DNA of 64,000 nt from Polyodon spathula (lineage: Eukaryota > Chordata > Actinopteri > Acipenseriformes > Polyodontidae), in contig NC_054535.1 of the NCBI RefSeq assembly GCF_017654505.1, positions 44,647,164-44,711,163 of the forward strand, written 5' to 3'. The number at the start of each line of letters is the position of its first letter. Within the stretch, counting starts at the first letter, position 1. The notes below the pieces were generated by a model. The model had not been told where the DNA came from and did not search any database. It saw only the letters and a program-made list of their open reading frames with translations. Below, piece by piece: positions 12,920-28,736 of this stretch. Made by a program: the position numbers and the translations under genes.

Positions 12920-15003
12920 TGTGCAGAGATCGTTAAATCGGCACAAAAAATAAAATCTTTGGTGGAGAATGGATGGTTACATTTTAATATCCTATTTAAT
13001 TTATAATGGTCACTAAATTATTAACTGGGAATGCATTTCCCATTTTGGGGGTTGAACAATTCCACATGACTTGGTTTAATTATTTAATTTTCTTCAAAAG
13101 AATAACATGCAAATGGGGTTATGGAAGCAGTGTTTTTTTGTTTTGTTTGTTTTTTTTATATAAAACTTGACAGGCGTCAACAGGAATTTCAACACAGAAA
13201 CAAAGCCGCACACCTCTTTATACGGCTGAGTTGTTTACCTTTGTTTTCTTCTTGTAGCCTCATCTTTGTAGCAAAAATAATTAACGATTTTATGTAACAA
13301 TGAAATCTTTTTCCAAATAGTCTGAGCGCAGATCAAGGCAGGTATCCTGCAATAAGTAACGAAAACAGTACGATTTACTTAAATATCAACTCCTTGGAAG
13401 TCTAACAGTGGAGTATTATTACTGTAGATCAGCTATACAACCTTCACTCATTTTAGTTTATATCAAAGTAGCTACATGAAAAGATCAGCAAAAGAGTGTT
13501 AAGCAAGTGTTTCAAATACAGTGTCAAGAAAACAGTTTAGAGAAGGGGAGTAAAAATAAAAAAGTTATCACAGCTCTGCAAAGTGCATCACACCAACAGT
13601 ACTGTTCGTCTAGGATGTGCAAACTATAGTACCTGCAGTGTAATTGTAAAGCGATTCACGCAGGATTCCTGTGTTAATATAGTGAGGGCCACGTGGACAT
13701 TGCAGGAATGGTCTTTAGAAGTAGCGTGAGGCTTGAGTGACGGAAGCATTGAGGTGAGGGCGAGGGGCGCGGCGAGGTGAGCTAACTGCTTATACAGCAC
13801 TGCTAATTACAGAGTGTCACTTCAGCAGGGATTTTTTTTCTCTTCCTCTTTTTAAAAGTATTGCATACTTACGCATATATGCTCCAGTTCAAATTCCATA
13901 AACTCATCCTAATTGACTTAATATTACAAAATGAAATGTATCTTGAAATTTTAGCATAATGCGTGTTACTAAATAAATAATTTGTTACTTTCACTGAAAA
14001 AAAAAAAAAGGTTGTTCACCAATGCAAAAAATGACAAATATTTCACACAGAACACATCCCACCTCATAACCCTGTAACCACCTATACTTGGCACAATAAA
14101 ATCCCAGTTTGTCTAAATAAAAATCATCAATGTAGTTAAAATGTGCAAGCTTACAGTAATACGAATAGAGGTCAATTGTATTTTGAATAACCCTACTGAT
14201 GTACAAGACTAGTATTGTAGTTGCTGTTTCATAAACACATACAAAATACCCCAGCAGCGCAAAACTAACACTTTTTTTTTTTTTTTTTTTACCGGTGTAA
14301 TAATTGATCTGTTCACCCATTATGACAACATTCACAGAACACTTCTTAAAAATGCATTGAAAACAATAATGTAGCGTTTCAGCAGGGCAGGTAGAAAATA
14401 AGAGACACTTATTCCTTTTCAAAGTTTTATACAGGAACCACGACAATCAGAACAGAACAGAACAAAACAACAACATGGCAGAGCAGTGCCTTCTTATAAC
14501 TAGCTCCGCCCCTTTATTCTAATAGGGTACTGGAGCTTTCACCTCCCACTGGTACTCAGCCGCACACCACGGCCCAATGAGAACACACGGAACATGTGCA
14601 CACACAGTGACTCACAAACAAGACCAATCACAGGGGAGACACAGACCACAAAAGAGAGGAGCAGTGTTGCCAGATTGGGGTGGAGGGAGCCCACGTTCGT
14701 AGGGGGGAAATCAAAGCCATTGGGTGAAAAACAGGAGGAAACGAATGGGAGATTGTATGTCCTGTGTAGTGAGCTCCTTAATACTTTCCCAGTGTTGTCA
14801 TGATCTTTTAAAAATATTAACCCTGCTTTCAGACAGTGATGGCCCACTGCAATAGCCAAGAGTACATGCCTTTTACCATGTCCCACCTTACATTTGACTC
14901 CTCCACTGCCTCGAATATAGTATATAGGTAACTTGTAGATTTTGTTGGGTCTTGAGTTACAGAAAATATTTTCAGAGAAATTCTGTACAACATTATGTAG
15001 TAC

Positions 15004-15004
<1 letters not shown>
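12919..15004. other. Unclassified; GC-richer block at 14446-14800
   Basis: No gene is supported. Positions 13730-13790 are a small GC-rich patch. The region 14446-14800 is GC-richer than its surroundings and open on both strands (115 codons minus, 69 codons plus) without a known domain; it may be a dispersed repeat. Confidence 0.35.
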
Positions 15005-15063
<59 letters not shown>

Positions 15064-15065
15064 TT
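15005..15065. repeat. (AAT)n microsatellite
   Basis: About 20 AAT units; reads as poly-Ile on the minus strand. Confidence 0.95.
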
Positions 15066-15339
15066 ATGATGCAAGATTACAGGAGCTATCAGCCAATCAC
15101 ACAAATTCACAAGCCACATTGACAGCATTTCTAGCAGCAAGGATTGTCCTGAAAACCTTCTTAGTGATATCTAATATTTTAGTTAATTACAGCAACACCT
15201 GAATTATTTTTGAATCCTAGGACAGTAAATAAATAGTATCTATGCAGCTCCCCCTTTCCAATATGGATATTGTGGAAATGGGGGGGGGGATTCGTTCAAA
15301 ATAGGGATATTTTATGAGCAGCATCTGGCAACCCTAAAA

Positions 15340-15516
15340 GGAGGCCATTCGGCTCATCTTCCTCGTTTGGTTGTTAATAGCTTACTGATCCCAAAATCTC
15401 ATCGAGTAGCTTCTTGAAGGATCCCAGGGTGTCAGCTTCAACAACATTACTGGGGAGTTGGTTCCAGACTTGCAGATTTCTCAGTGTAAAAAAAGTGCCT
15501 CCTATTTTCTGTTCTG
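15340..15516 (-). mobile_element. CR1-like LINE 3' end (ORF2 C terminus)
   Basis: The minus strand encodes GGTFFTLRNLQVWNQLPSNV followed by VEADTLGSFKKLLDEILGS and a stop. This is the C-terminal tail of CR1-type non-LTR retrotransposon ORF2, followed by the GATGAGCCGAATGGCCTCC 3' tail. It is the same family as 28183-28731 but in the opposite orientation. It is heavily 5' truncated, as expected for target-primed reverse transcription. Confidence 0.8.
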
Positions 15517-16639
15517 GAGGACTGACAAGGACAGACAGAGTGACAGGGCCAATTACAAGAAAGATACAGAACATGTTCACGCGCATGCCAGGATTACACA
15601 GAGATAAACAAAACAAACTGCGTGATAGACAGAGCGGGGAGGGAACACAATTACAAAATCACGCTGCTGTGGTCTGGTCTGCCCCATTTTCATTTTTTAG
15701 TCATTTATTTTTACAAAAAGCAAAACTTTAACCAAACTAACTTTAAAACATCTACCCAGCATGCAAATCCTGATAAATACCTATATTACGATTGCCGTGC
15801 AGACATACTTTGTGATATAAACCGGGTTTCATGTTTGCCTATGACAGCACATTTACAATAAAAAACTATCAGTGAATTAAAGAACAGTGTTTTACTAAAT
15901 GTCCTCATTGGAACGTATTATAATAGCAACATCTTCTATTTTCGTTGAGTGTAGATCTCACACTTAGAATGTAAATAATAAAGAATTCAAAACATTTAAA
16001 ACCACAGCAGGTTAGATATGAAAGTTATTAGGTTTCATCTGTGTTTTATTTAGGGTTAATGACTCAATTAAGGATACGATTTTGTCATGGAGGTAACAGA
16101 AATCGTGAATTTTAACAAAAGTACATGAAATCTTCGAAATGGATGTAAAAATACATTTGGATTAGGCATTTCCTTTAAAATGCAATATGTCATGCAGTGA
16201 AAAAACAAATCCGAGTATCTGTAAATTGTTTAGTTGTGTATGAACGCAGCATTATGTAGGTCAGCGAATGAAATTTCTATTTTGTAGCTGAGCAAGCAAG
16301 TAAATGTACACAGATCTTACTGTAAACTCAGCTGTGACATACATACAGTGCTTGTTAATATAAATTAATACTTACATTTTAGCTCTTGAAACTTTTTTCA
16401 CAGTGTAGTGTATCCAAGCAGCCTGTTGAAAATAAATCCTCACTTTCTCTAAAACTAAACATTGCTAAACAAAATACTTCAGACTGCCATTAAACATCTA
16501 TTATTATTATTATTAAAACTGAAAATCAGAAGCCCTAACTATAATCTGCTGTGTAAAGTCTTAGACATGTTGCATTTTTCTGCTCTGATGCATTATGAGC
16601 ATCAACAACTTACTCAAAGCCTCCACTAGTGTTTTCTAC
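15517..16639. other. No recognisable feature
   Basis: AT-rich DNA with a short (TTA)n at 16500-16515. The overlapping plus-strand frames at 15414-15861 show no motif beyond antisense of the LINE end. Confidence 0.4.
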
Positions 16640-17135
16640 TATTATAACAACCTTGACTTACACAGAGAAGGAAAAGCATTGAGTAAAATAGCTCACATCA
16701 CTCAATTTTCAAGGTGTAGTATCTGAAGCATAATCAAGAAGTACAGAGAAACATCATCTGTAATTGACAAACCCAGGACTGGAAACCCAAAATGCTGTCT
16801 AACAAGGATGAGCAATACTTGAAGATAATATCCTTAAGGAGTAGAAAGACAAGCACTGAATTGACAACAGAAGTGGCAGAAGGCACAGGTTTCGTTGCCC
16901 ATCAAATCAACAGTACGAAGGTGAAATCACTCTTAATCAGGACTTAAAGGATGTGTTTTAGTAAGAATACCTTTATTAAGAAAGGGGAACAAAACTAAAA
17001 GGCTAAAATATGCACAAGAACACAGTAACTGGACTACGGAAGAATGGTCAAAAAGGTGCTTTGGACTGTTGATGGATGGACAACGACACCTGTGCTCATA
17101 GTGAATCAGAGTAGAAAAATGAAACATGTCGAAGA
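16640..17135 (+). pseudogene. Tc1-like transposase relic
   Basis: In shifting plus frames the N-terminal and middle parts of a Tc1 transposase are visible. About 16785-16880 gives KCLSNKDEQYLKIISLRSRK and then STELTTEVAEGTG (second helix-turn-helix region). About 16999-17075 gives RLKYAQEHSNWTTEEWSK, the segment just before the first catalytic Asp. The catalytic core beyond is missing, and no terminal inverted repeats are seen. It resembles the DD38E copy at 23-24 kb in this region but is far more decayed. Confidence 0.75.
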
Positions 17136-19140
17136 CTTTTACACAGCAGTGTATACCACTTCATTTTGAACAAGACTGTGTTTTCATTTCTTGTACAGGG
17201 AGTTATGTTTAAAGTCATGTGTAAAACATTTTATTTAAGTTTGTAAATTTTGTACACAAGTTTGTTTGCAAGTGGTAGTTTTGGATTTTAAAAACAACGT
17301 TTTAGCAAAATATGGCTTTTTTGTCAGTTCTTTTTGGTTTTCTAAAACAAAGGTTGTATGTATACGTAAAAAAAAAAGTTTGTTCTAAACATAGTCTAAC
17401 TTTAGATCAATATACATTAAAGAAGACAACAAACACTTAAACCCCTATTTTAAGCTTACTTAAATAAAAATATCTTGTTTGTGTGAGGTTACTTTAGACA
17501 CCTTGTTTATCGCGGCGGTGAGAATCAAATAAAGCACCCTTTGTCCAACGCTTAATTCATAATGGCAGTAAACAGCAATGACCTAATTTTAATCTTTAAA
17601 AAATGTCAGTGTAAAAAAGCAACATTGCAAAAGTGTTAAATTAGGCAGCCTGTTGCTTTTCCAATATGTTAGAGAAAAAATGCACTGGGGTCCTCACAGT
17701 ACATCATGTTACGATAAATTCTCTTATTAAATACTGTCTCTAGAAAACAAAATAAACAAATCAAACCTCACAACAAAGCTTAACATCGAATACAGCTGAT
17801 GTCTGTGTTCTTACAGATCTTTACAATTGCAGAATCAATCACAATATTGCATGTTTTTATTGTAGAACAAATCTTCTGAATAACAACCTGTATCTGGAAA
17901 GATCACATTTACACTGACTTGGCTGGATTTTTATTTATTTTGATTTGTACACACATTTATTTGCTTTACATTTGATCCATTAGCACCAGTGATTGTTATA
18001 AAAGAAATAAGTTTTCTAAAAAAGAAAAAGGACATTGAATGTAACCATTACAAAACAGTAATACTGTACACTGAAATGAAATCTTAAAAAAAAAAGGGGA
18101 AAACCTATGGGAGGGAAAAACCTAATGCATTGTGTACATAATGAAACCAAAATAACCGTTGTTAAACAAGTCTCTTCCCTCCTTTATAGGAAGGCCCTAT
18201 GTTCTCGTGCTCTGTGTTTACATCCATTCTACACAACTGCTGTCTGTAATGCTGCAGTTCCCTTATTGACCACAATAAGAATGTTGTGAGAAGGCAGCGT
18301 GAGACAAAGCCATATATAGTGCGAGTTTGGCCAACCTTTGATCTTTTTGGATCGGCAAACGGCTACATGCGATTGGTCAATCCCGTTCATGTGACCTATA
18401 TCTGCGCTACAGGCACCATATTGTCACCACTTTCTGCAGTACTGTACAGTCATTTACATTGATGGTTAACAGTAATGTTTTTATTTAATTAATTTTTATT
18501 TATGAATCACGTTACAATACAACACAGAGTAGTAAACGTCCCTGTACTGTGATCTGCTAGTCTGGAGTCAACCAGGATATCACATGTGCAAAAGGCAGCT
18601 GCTATTTGTCATCTGGCTCAAGTGAACACATAGGCCACTGATACCACTGATGAATAATGCTTCTAGGGTCTATTGGAAGATGCTACAGCAGATTCCCCAA
18701 CAAAAACAAAAAAAACAAAAGGACTTCATTACTGGAACTCTGTATTGTTCTTTTACTAACTGGACATTTAACTGAAAACCGCAACTATTACTTAAGACAA
18801 CAGATGTTAATGCCTTAAATCAGGGAAACAGACCAACATTTTGCCTGTGACTGCTACCAGTGTCCAGAAACTTCCTGGCAACCTTGAGAACCTTACATAC
18901 AGCTAACACAGTACAACATTTCAAGCAATGCAAAAGCAGTACCAGGCTTGGAAAATGAGTGCTAACCAAGGTTTCATCAATTTATATTGAATATGCAGCG
19001 AAGTCAAACCCCCCCCCCCCCGCCCCAATACCCGCATCCATCACAGCTCAAGGTTGGGTTAAGTTAATGTATAGACTCCATTTGTGTTTTGTCTCTGACC
19101 TGGTTATTATTACTGTTCTATTCCTAAATAGGATTTAGAG
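17136..19140. other. No recognisable feature
   Basis: AT-rich intronic DNA, with a poly(C) patch at about 19010-19022. No supported gene. Confidence 0.4.
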
Positions 19141-19142
19141 AT

Positions 19143-19167
19143 TTATATATTAGATATATATATAATA

Positions 19168-19259
<92 letters not shown>

Positions 19260-19304
19260 GTATATATAAGTATATGTATATATATAGTATATCCTATATA
19301 TATA
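19143..19304. repeat. (AT)n microsatellite
   Basis: A long, slightly interrupted TA/AT tract. It directly abuts the left end of the next Tc1 element, whose target site is TA. Confidence 0.93.
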
Positions 19305-20910
<1,606 letters not shown>

Positions 20911-20921
20911 GTTGGTAGGTA

Positions 20922-20985
20922 GATATAGATAGACAGATAGATATAGATAGCTAGATAGATAGAGACAGACAGACAGATAAATATT
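20922..20985. repeat. GATA/GACA-rich microsatellite
   Basis: Imperfect tetranucleotide repeats of GATA and GACA type, just beyond the right end of the Tc1 element. Confidence 0.85.
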
Positions 20986-21358
20986 AGTGTGAATGAGACA
21001 GAATGATATATTAGTGTTGTAAATCGAACCCTGATGTTGACATCGATTATCGTGCAATTTCTAATGACAATTATCAATTATCATAGAGTTAAAATGCTTA
21101 AAAAAAAAAAAAAATTATAATTCCCTCACACCTATAGTTTAAAAGAACAATAAGTAATATTTTACTGGAGAGTTGTATAAAAAACTCATTCAAACAAATC
21201 ATGATGTTTTAAGACACATTTGATAAATACACTGGCATTTAAATATAGCACACTCCAATTTTCTTATTCCAGCCGTCATTAGCCTTTGCCTTGTTTTGCT
21301 TAAAATCTGACAAACGTCCAGTGGTAAATTAACAAAACAGTACATACATTTTTTTTTT

Positions 21359-21397
21359 TAAATAAAAAATAAATAAATAAATAAATAAATAAATAAA
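21359..21397. repeat. (AAAT)n microsatellite
   Basis: Short AAAT run in AT-rich DNA. Confidence 0.9.
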
Positions 21398-21643
21398 AAC
21401 TGTCCAAAGGATATTGTTAAGCAAGTGAACATTTTGCGGGTGTCCAAAATGAATTAAAAATGTACAATAATTTTGCATTCTACTGGTGACAAACTATTCT
21501 GACAACCTGCAAAGTTTCATTGGATGACATACGTCAAGCTACAATCCTGCTGTATTTAAACTAAGACAGCAATCAAATGAAAAAGGTTGCGAATAGTGCA
21601 TTGCTTCAAAACAAAAAGGTAACATATACACACACACACACAC

Positions 21644-24337
<2,694 letters not shown>

Positions 24338-25299
24338 TATATATAGATATACATATCATACATACACACACACACACTTTTTTTTCTGAAACAGCGGCAC
24401 GTGACAGTGTTAGTAATGTTAAATATTATTAGTTTCACTCAAGACAGGCAGCTACAGTAGGGACTGACTTAATACAAAATATGTATAAAATACATTAACA
24501 AGCAGGTTACTTTTGATCTCTGCATCATTATCCTGTATTTTTTCAGAGACGTACATTCTCAGTAACTTTTAGAAGGAACAACACAGATTATGTTCTTGCC
24601 AGCAAGTTAATATAACCTAGCGTTTAAATCTAAACAAAATATGGTTAACGGCAAACTAGGTTTAGCAACACTAAATAATTTTTTGCATGGGAAAGTTTGT
24701 TTTGAAATGCTTCTAAACTGTAAACTTCACCTTTTTTTAATTTATTTATTTTTTACACATCCCAACAAATAGACGCTTGACCACAAAGCAGACTAATTTT
24801 ATAAATTTCACAACACGATTCTTTCTAATCCGACAATACTTTAGGTGACTATGGTGTTCTTTTGTTGTTGTAACTTTATTAGATTGCTGCATTTAAATAT
24901 TATGTTCATGTATTAAGAAAGCAGTATCACTTATTTGCTAATTTACAAAAAACTGAAATGATACCTGAAGTGTAAAAGATTAGTCTGCATTGCAAGAAGC
25001 TCTACGAAGCCACGTAACATTGGTTTAGCTTCTAGTCGAAAAGGTGTTATCGGTTAGTCTTAACTATCCCGACCCTACATTTTTGTGAACAAATTTTACA
25101 AACGCATCCACGATCTGAAGACGTTAGGTCAAGAGTCTTTGAATGCACCGAGAGATCTTTATATGGGTCTCACAAAAAATCGTTGTCTTTGTTTGTATCC
25201 CCTTTTATATATATTTAATTGATTCTAAACGGGCAAAGTTATAACAGCAATCTTGTTGTCCTGGACAACAGGCCTGTAGTCCGGTAATAAAACATATAT

Positions 25300-25300
<1 letters not shown>
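24338..25300. other. No recognisable feature apart from a CA run
   Basis: (CA)n at 24359-24377, then AT-rich DNA without a gene. Confidence 0.4.

Positions 25301-25356
<56 letters not shown>
25301..25356. repeat. (TA)n microsatellite
   Basis: TA run ending at the solo LTR. Confidence 0.95.
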
Positions 25357-25359
<3 letters not shown>

Positions 25360-25979
25360 TGTCACAAAGACGGCCGGAGTGGATGGCGTCATACCAGAAA
25401 CAGGAAAATAAACAGAGAGGTGGAGTTTGGTTGAGCTGAGCGAATGGCTTCACTCAGCATTTAATGAGTGAACAGAACAGACAGAAAATAAACGGTTGTA
25501 TTAAACAGAAAAAACACAGGACACAGCACTGGTAGCCAAAATAAACAGACAAACAAAACGGACCAAACAGACAAAACACGGTGGGCTTCTTTTAACAATT
25601 ATTACTATTATTATTCTTCTCTTTACCTCCGTCTCCAATCCCGTTCTCCACTCACCAAACACACAACCCAGAGTGGGTGAAAACATGCTGCTTTTATGCA
25701 GCTGTACCAAGACTTGATTGCTAATCAATCATTCAATTGGAGTCCCGGTACAACTGCACGTGAATTAATAAAGTCCAATTCCACGTGCTCACATTATTAC
25801 TTTTTACTTGCACGTGAAGTGCTGTTCAATCCTTGTGCCTAAATACAAATATACATTTTGAACACTCGTGTTACACACACCCGTTTATATCCCATGTACC
25901 AATGACTATACACCAACATTTAACACACCACACACAACATATAACAGATAATATACACAGGGGCGGGCACTTTGTCACA
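25360..25979 (-). mobile_element. Solo LTR with 5-bp target duplication
   Basis: A 620-bp segment runs from TGTCACAAAG (25360) to CTTTGTCACA (25979), so its ends are the inverted TG...CA termini of an LTR. The five bases on each side are identical, ATCAC at 25355-25359 and ATCAC at 25980-25984, a precise target-site duplication. Orientation is taken as minus because on that strand a TATA-like GCATAAAAGCAG (about 25690-25705) precedes several AATAAA/ATTAAA-type signals towards the end. No internal region remains, so it is a solo LTR left by recombination. The ends resemble those of the tandem element at 38-44 kb. Confidence 0.9.
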
Positions 25980-25984
25980 ATCAC

Positions 25985-27640
25985 ACACACACGCACACAC
26001 AGTATAATACTCATACATACATATACACTGACCATATACTGACCGCTCTATCATCACAATTAGTGGCAACATAGTTCAGTCACTAAACTGTATCTCCTTT
26101 TATTAATGCTTTGAAAGAATGGTACACATCTTAAATTACAAGGTGTGTGTCCTTCCATAAATGACAGACATGGAATCTGTGTTGTTTTCCAGGCACAAGT
26201 AGAAAAAAGTTGTTAAAGTTGTTTTTTCAACATACTTAAAAAGGCAATTAATTGGAAATTCACCTCTGTACATAAACACAGTGTTTTACAAATCTCAGCT
26301 ATTTAGTGGGGCTTGAATTTTGGGTTTAAAATATTTTCTTGGAAGTGGACTTCTGCCATGACATGTGGTCGTGACGTCATTGAAACAACTTCTTAATGCC
26401 TTGAGCTATTAATATCTTTTTGCAATCAAAGAGGAAATAATAATAAATTAAACAACCTGCTAAATCCAGGATTCTAACCTAAAGGTAGTAAAATGGATAT
26501 TAAAACATTTATCAGCACTCCTTTCATAAAAACGCAATCAGTTTGATTTCAAAAACAGAGACCGGTCAACTGACAGCTTTTTTATTAATGTGTGATTTGC
26601 ACAGGGAAAAATACTTCCACAGTGCTACAATCCGGGTATCTGTACTACAAGGATGTTGAACGGTGTCAAATCAGGCCAAGTGAAGACAGACATCCAGGAC
26701 AGTGCACTGGTGAGTGAGAAAACTGAGACGACAGACCCTGTACAGGTCAGTTATAGAAATAGCAGAATAAAGAAAGGCATTATCATGGGTTCAGTAACAT
26801 CAAGTATTTAGGTGCATTTTAAAACTGGATACTCCCTCTACAGCTTAAGGATGCACACTGAATGAACAAGTTATTTCCCACCAGCAGAAGAAAAGAAAAA
26901 AAAGGGTCCTGCCCAAGAATCTCTGGAAAGCCAGCTTGTTATCCTTTTGATCATAGTGTGCTTTGCTGTAGCTTTCAAAGCACACTGTACTGCTTACCAC
27001 CAACTGAGACAGTTAAGGTTTAAAAATAAGATTTTTTTTTTTTCTCACTATTTATTGTTAAGATAAGAAAAGTAAATTACTAATTAATTAAGATTGGGTC
27101 ATTTTATATGCATTCTAAGACCAAAACAAGGTAAAAGGTCAAATTTCAGGGTCATGCATTTTAACAAGACCAATATCTATTTACACATTTGTTCTTAACT
27201 AATTTTTGTCTGAAAAAGATCACTGTACACTGAATTTTGTATTGTGAACTTTGGCAAAGACATACCTCATTGGTTTTTGCATAAACAATCTTAGAAAAAA
27301 CTTTTTTTTTTCTTTTTAAATATATAAATTAGTCTGTTTTCTGTAGCGTTCTATGACATACAGAATAAAAGTAATATAGTGCCCTTTACATTTTACAGCT
27401 TTAAAACATTTCTTTACATCTATTCTTTGAAACAAAACAAAAAAAAATGCATGTCTTCTGGCAAAATATTAAGATAATGAATTACATGCAGTAAAAAGCA
27501 CTTGTGAGTAAGGGTCAGTCAGCACAGATTTCCTGCAAGAAATTAGTTTTTTAGGAATTCAGAAATGTTCTCTATATCTGTGTGCCTCATAATTCCTCTG
27601 TGTTTTAGAGCAGTGTTAGCCCATTCAGTCCATCATTTAT
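25985..27640. other. No recognisable feature
   Basis: AT-rich intronic DNA with small CA-rich patches near 25981-26030. No supported gene. Confidence 0.4.
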
Positions 27641-28077
27641 TACCCTTTTTTACACTTACAGGCAGCACATTTCGTGTTGACATCGTAGCAGGATTTCTGA
27701 AAACTGCTTGCTGTAGAGTGGTGCTTTTTTCCAGTGTGTTTTTTTTGCATATATGGGATATGATCGCTCGTTGTGATCAATTCAACTTCCTCTGCTGATA
27801 CATGTGTGATCGAGGACGTTTTTCTAAATGGAGTGAGGTTTAAAACACTAGAAGCCCCGCAGCAGTCATTTTGGCGGTTTTTGGTTTTAACGCCCTTCAA
27901 ATAAACTGCAATATTATTGGCTGAAGCAGTTTTGAGTGAGGCTGGATTTTCATTGGTTAAAATATTAGTGTGTGTGCCCATTGGAAGAAAACAAAGAAAG
28001 CCCGAAGCTCTAGTGAGTGTATGTGTATAACTCGTCTCGATGTGTATGTCCTCCCTCTCGAGATGAGTTATACACAT
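27640..28077 (-). other. Unclassified minus-strand frame (145 codons), possible transposon tail
   Basis: The frame ends in CAACKCKKG, and its second half is rich in Lys, Ser and Thr (ITTSDHIPYMQKKHTGKK). The Cys-x2-Cys-x-Cys end is faintly like the Cys-rich C terminus of piggyBac-type transposases, but there is too little to assign it. A strong hairpin (28021-28077) overlaps the start of the frame. Confidence 0.25.
28021..28077. repeat. Inverted repeat (20-bp arms, 17-bp loop)
   Basis: ATGTGTATAACTCGTCTCGA (28021-28040) pairs with the complement of TCGAGATGAGTTATACACAT (28058-28077) with one mismatch. It could form a cruciform or RNA hairpin, or be the fused ends of a small inverted-repeat transposon. 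Confidence 0.8.
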
Positions 28078-28182
28078 TAAAAAAAAAAACTTAACTAAAA
28101 GATAAGTCTATTAATTTTCCTGAAAACACACGGTACAACTATTTTTTTTTTTTTTTTTTTATTGAATTTAATTTATTGAATT

Positions 28183-28731
28183 TAAGTAATGTTAAAACTG
28201 TACAATGCGTAAAACCTCATCTTGAATATTGTGTTCAGTTCTAGTCACCTCACTACAAAAAGGATATTGCTGCTCTAGAAAGAGTGCAGAGAAGAGCGAC
28301 CAGAATTATTCCGGGTTTAAAAGGCATGTCATATGCAGACAGGCTAAAAGAATTGAATCTATTCAGTCTTGAACAAAAAAGACTACGCGGCGACCTAATT
28401 CAAGCATTCAAAATTCAAAAAGGTATTGACAGTGTCAATCAAAGGGACTTTTTTGACCTTTAAAAAGAAACAAGGACCAGGGGTCACAAATTGAGATTAG
28501 ATAAAGGGGCATTCAGAACAGAAAATAGGAGGCACTTTTTTATTTATTTATTTATTTATTTTTTTACACAGAGAATTGAGCGTCTGGAACCAACTCAAGT
28601 TTTGAAGCTGACACCCTGGGATCCTTCAAGAAGCTGCTTGATGAGATTCTGGGATCAATAAGCTATTAACAACCAAAAGAACAAGATAGGCCGAATGGAC
28701 TCCTCTTGTTTGTAAACTTTCTTATGTTCTT
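28183..28731 (+). mobile_element. CR1-like LINE 3' end (ORF2 C-terminal part)
   Basis: The plus strand encodes VKPHLEYCVQF, KKDIAALERVQRRATRIIPG, LFSLEQKRLRGDLIQAFKIQ and KETRTRGHKLRLDKGAFRTE, the C-terminal half of CR1-type ORF2 downstream of the RT catalytic core. An A/T-rich microsatellite insertion (about 28540-28565) and stops break the frame. The end is the tail GGCCGAATGGACTCCTCTTG ... CTTTCTTATGTTCTT (28731). Same family as 15340-15516. Confidence 0.87.
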
Positions 28732-28736
28732 ATCTA

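Noticed and set aside
12623..15140. Poly-Tyr and poly-Ile minus-strand frames
   Set aside because: They are translations of AAT microsatellites at 12857-12918 and 15005-15065.
27640..28077. piggyBac transposase C terminus
   Set aside because: Only a short Cys pattern supports it. The full Cys-rich finger and the DDD core are absent, so it is left unclassified.
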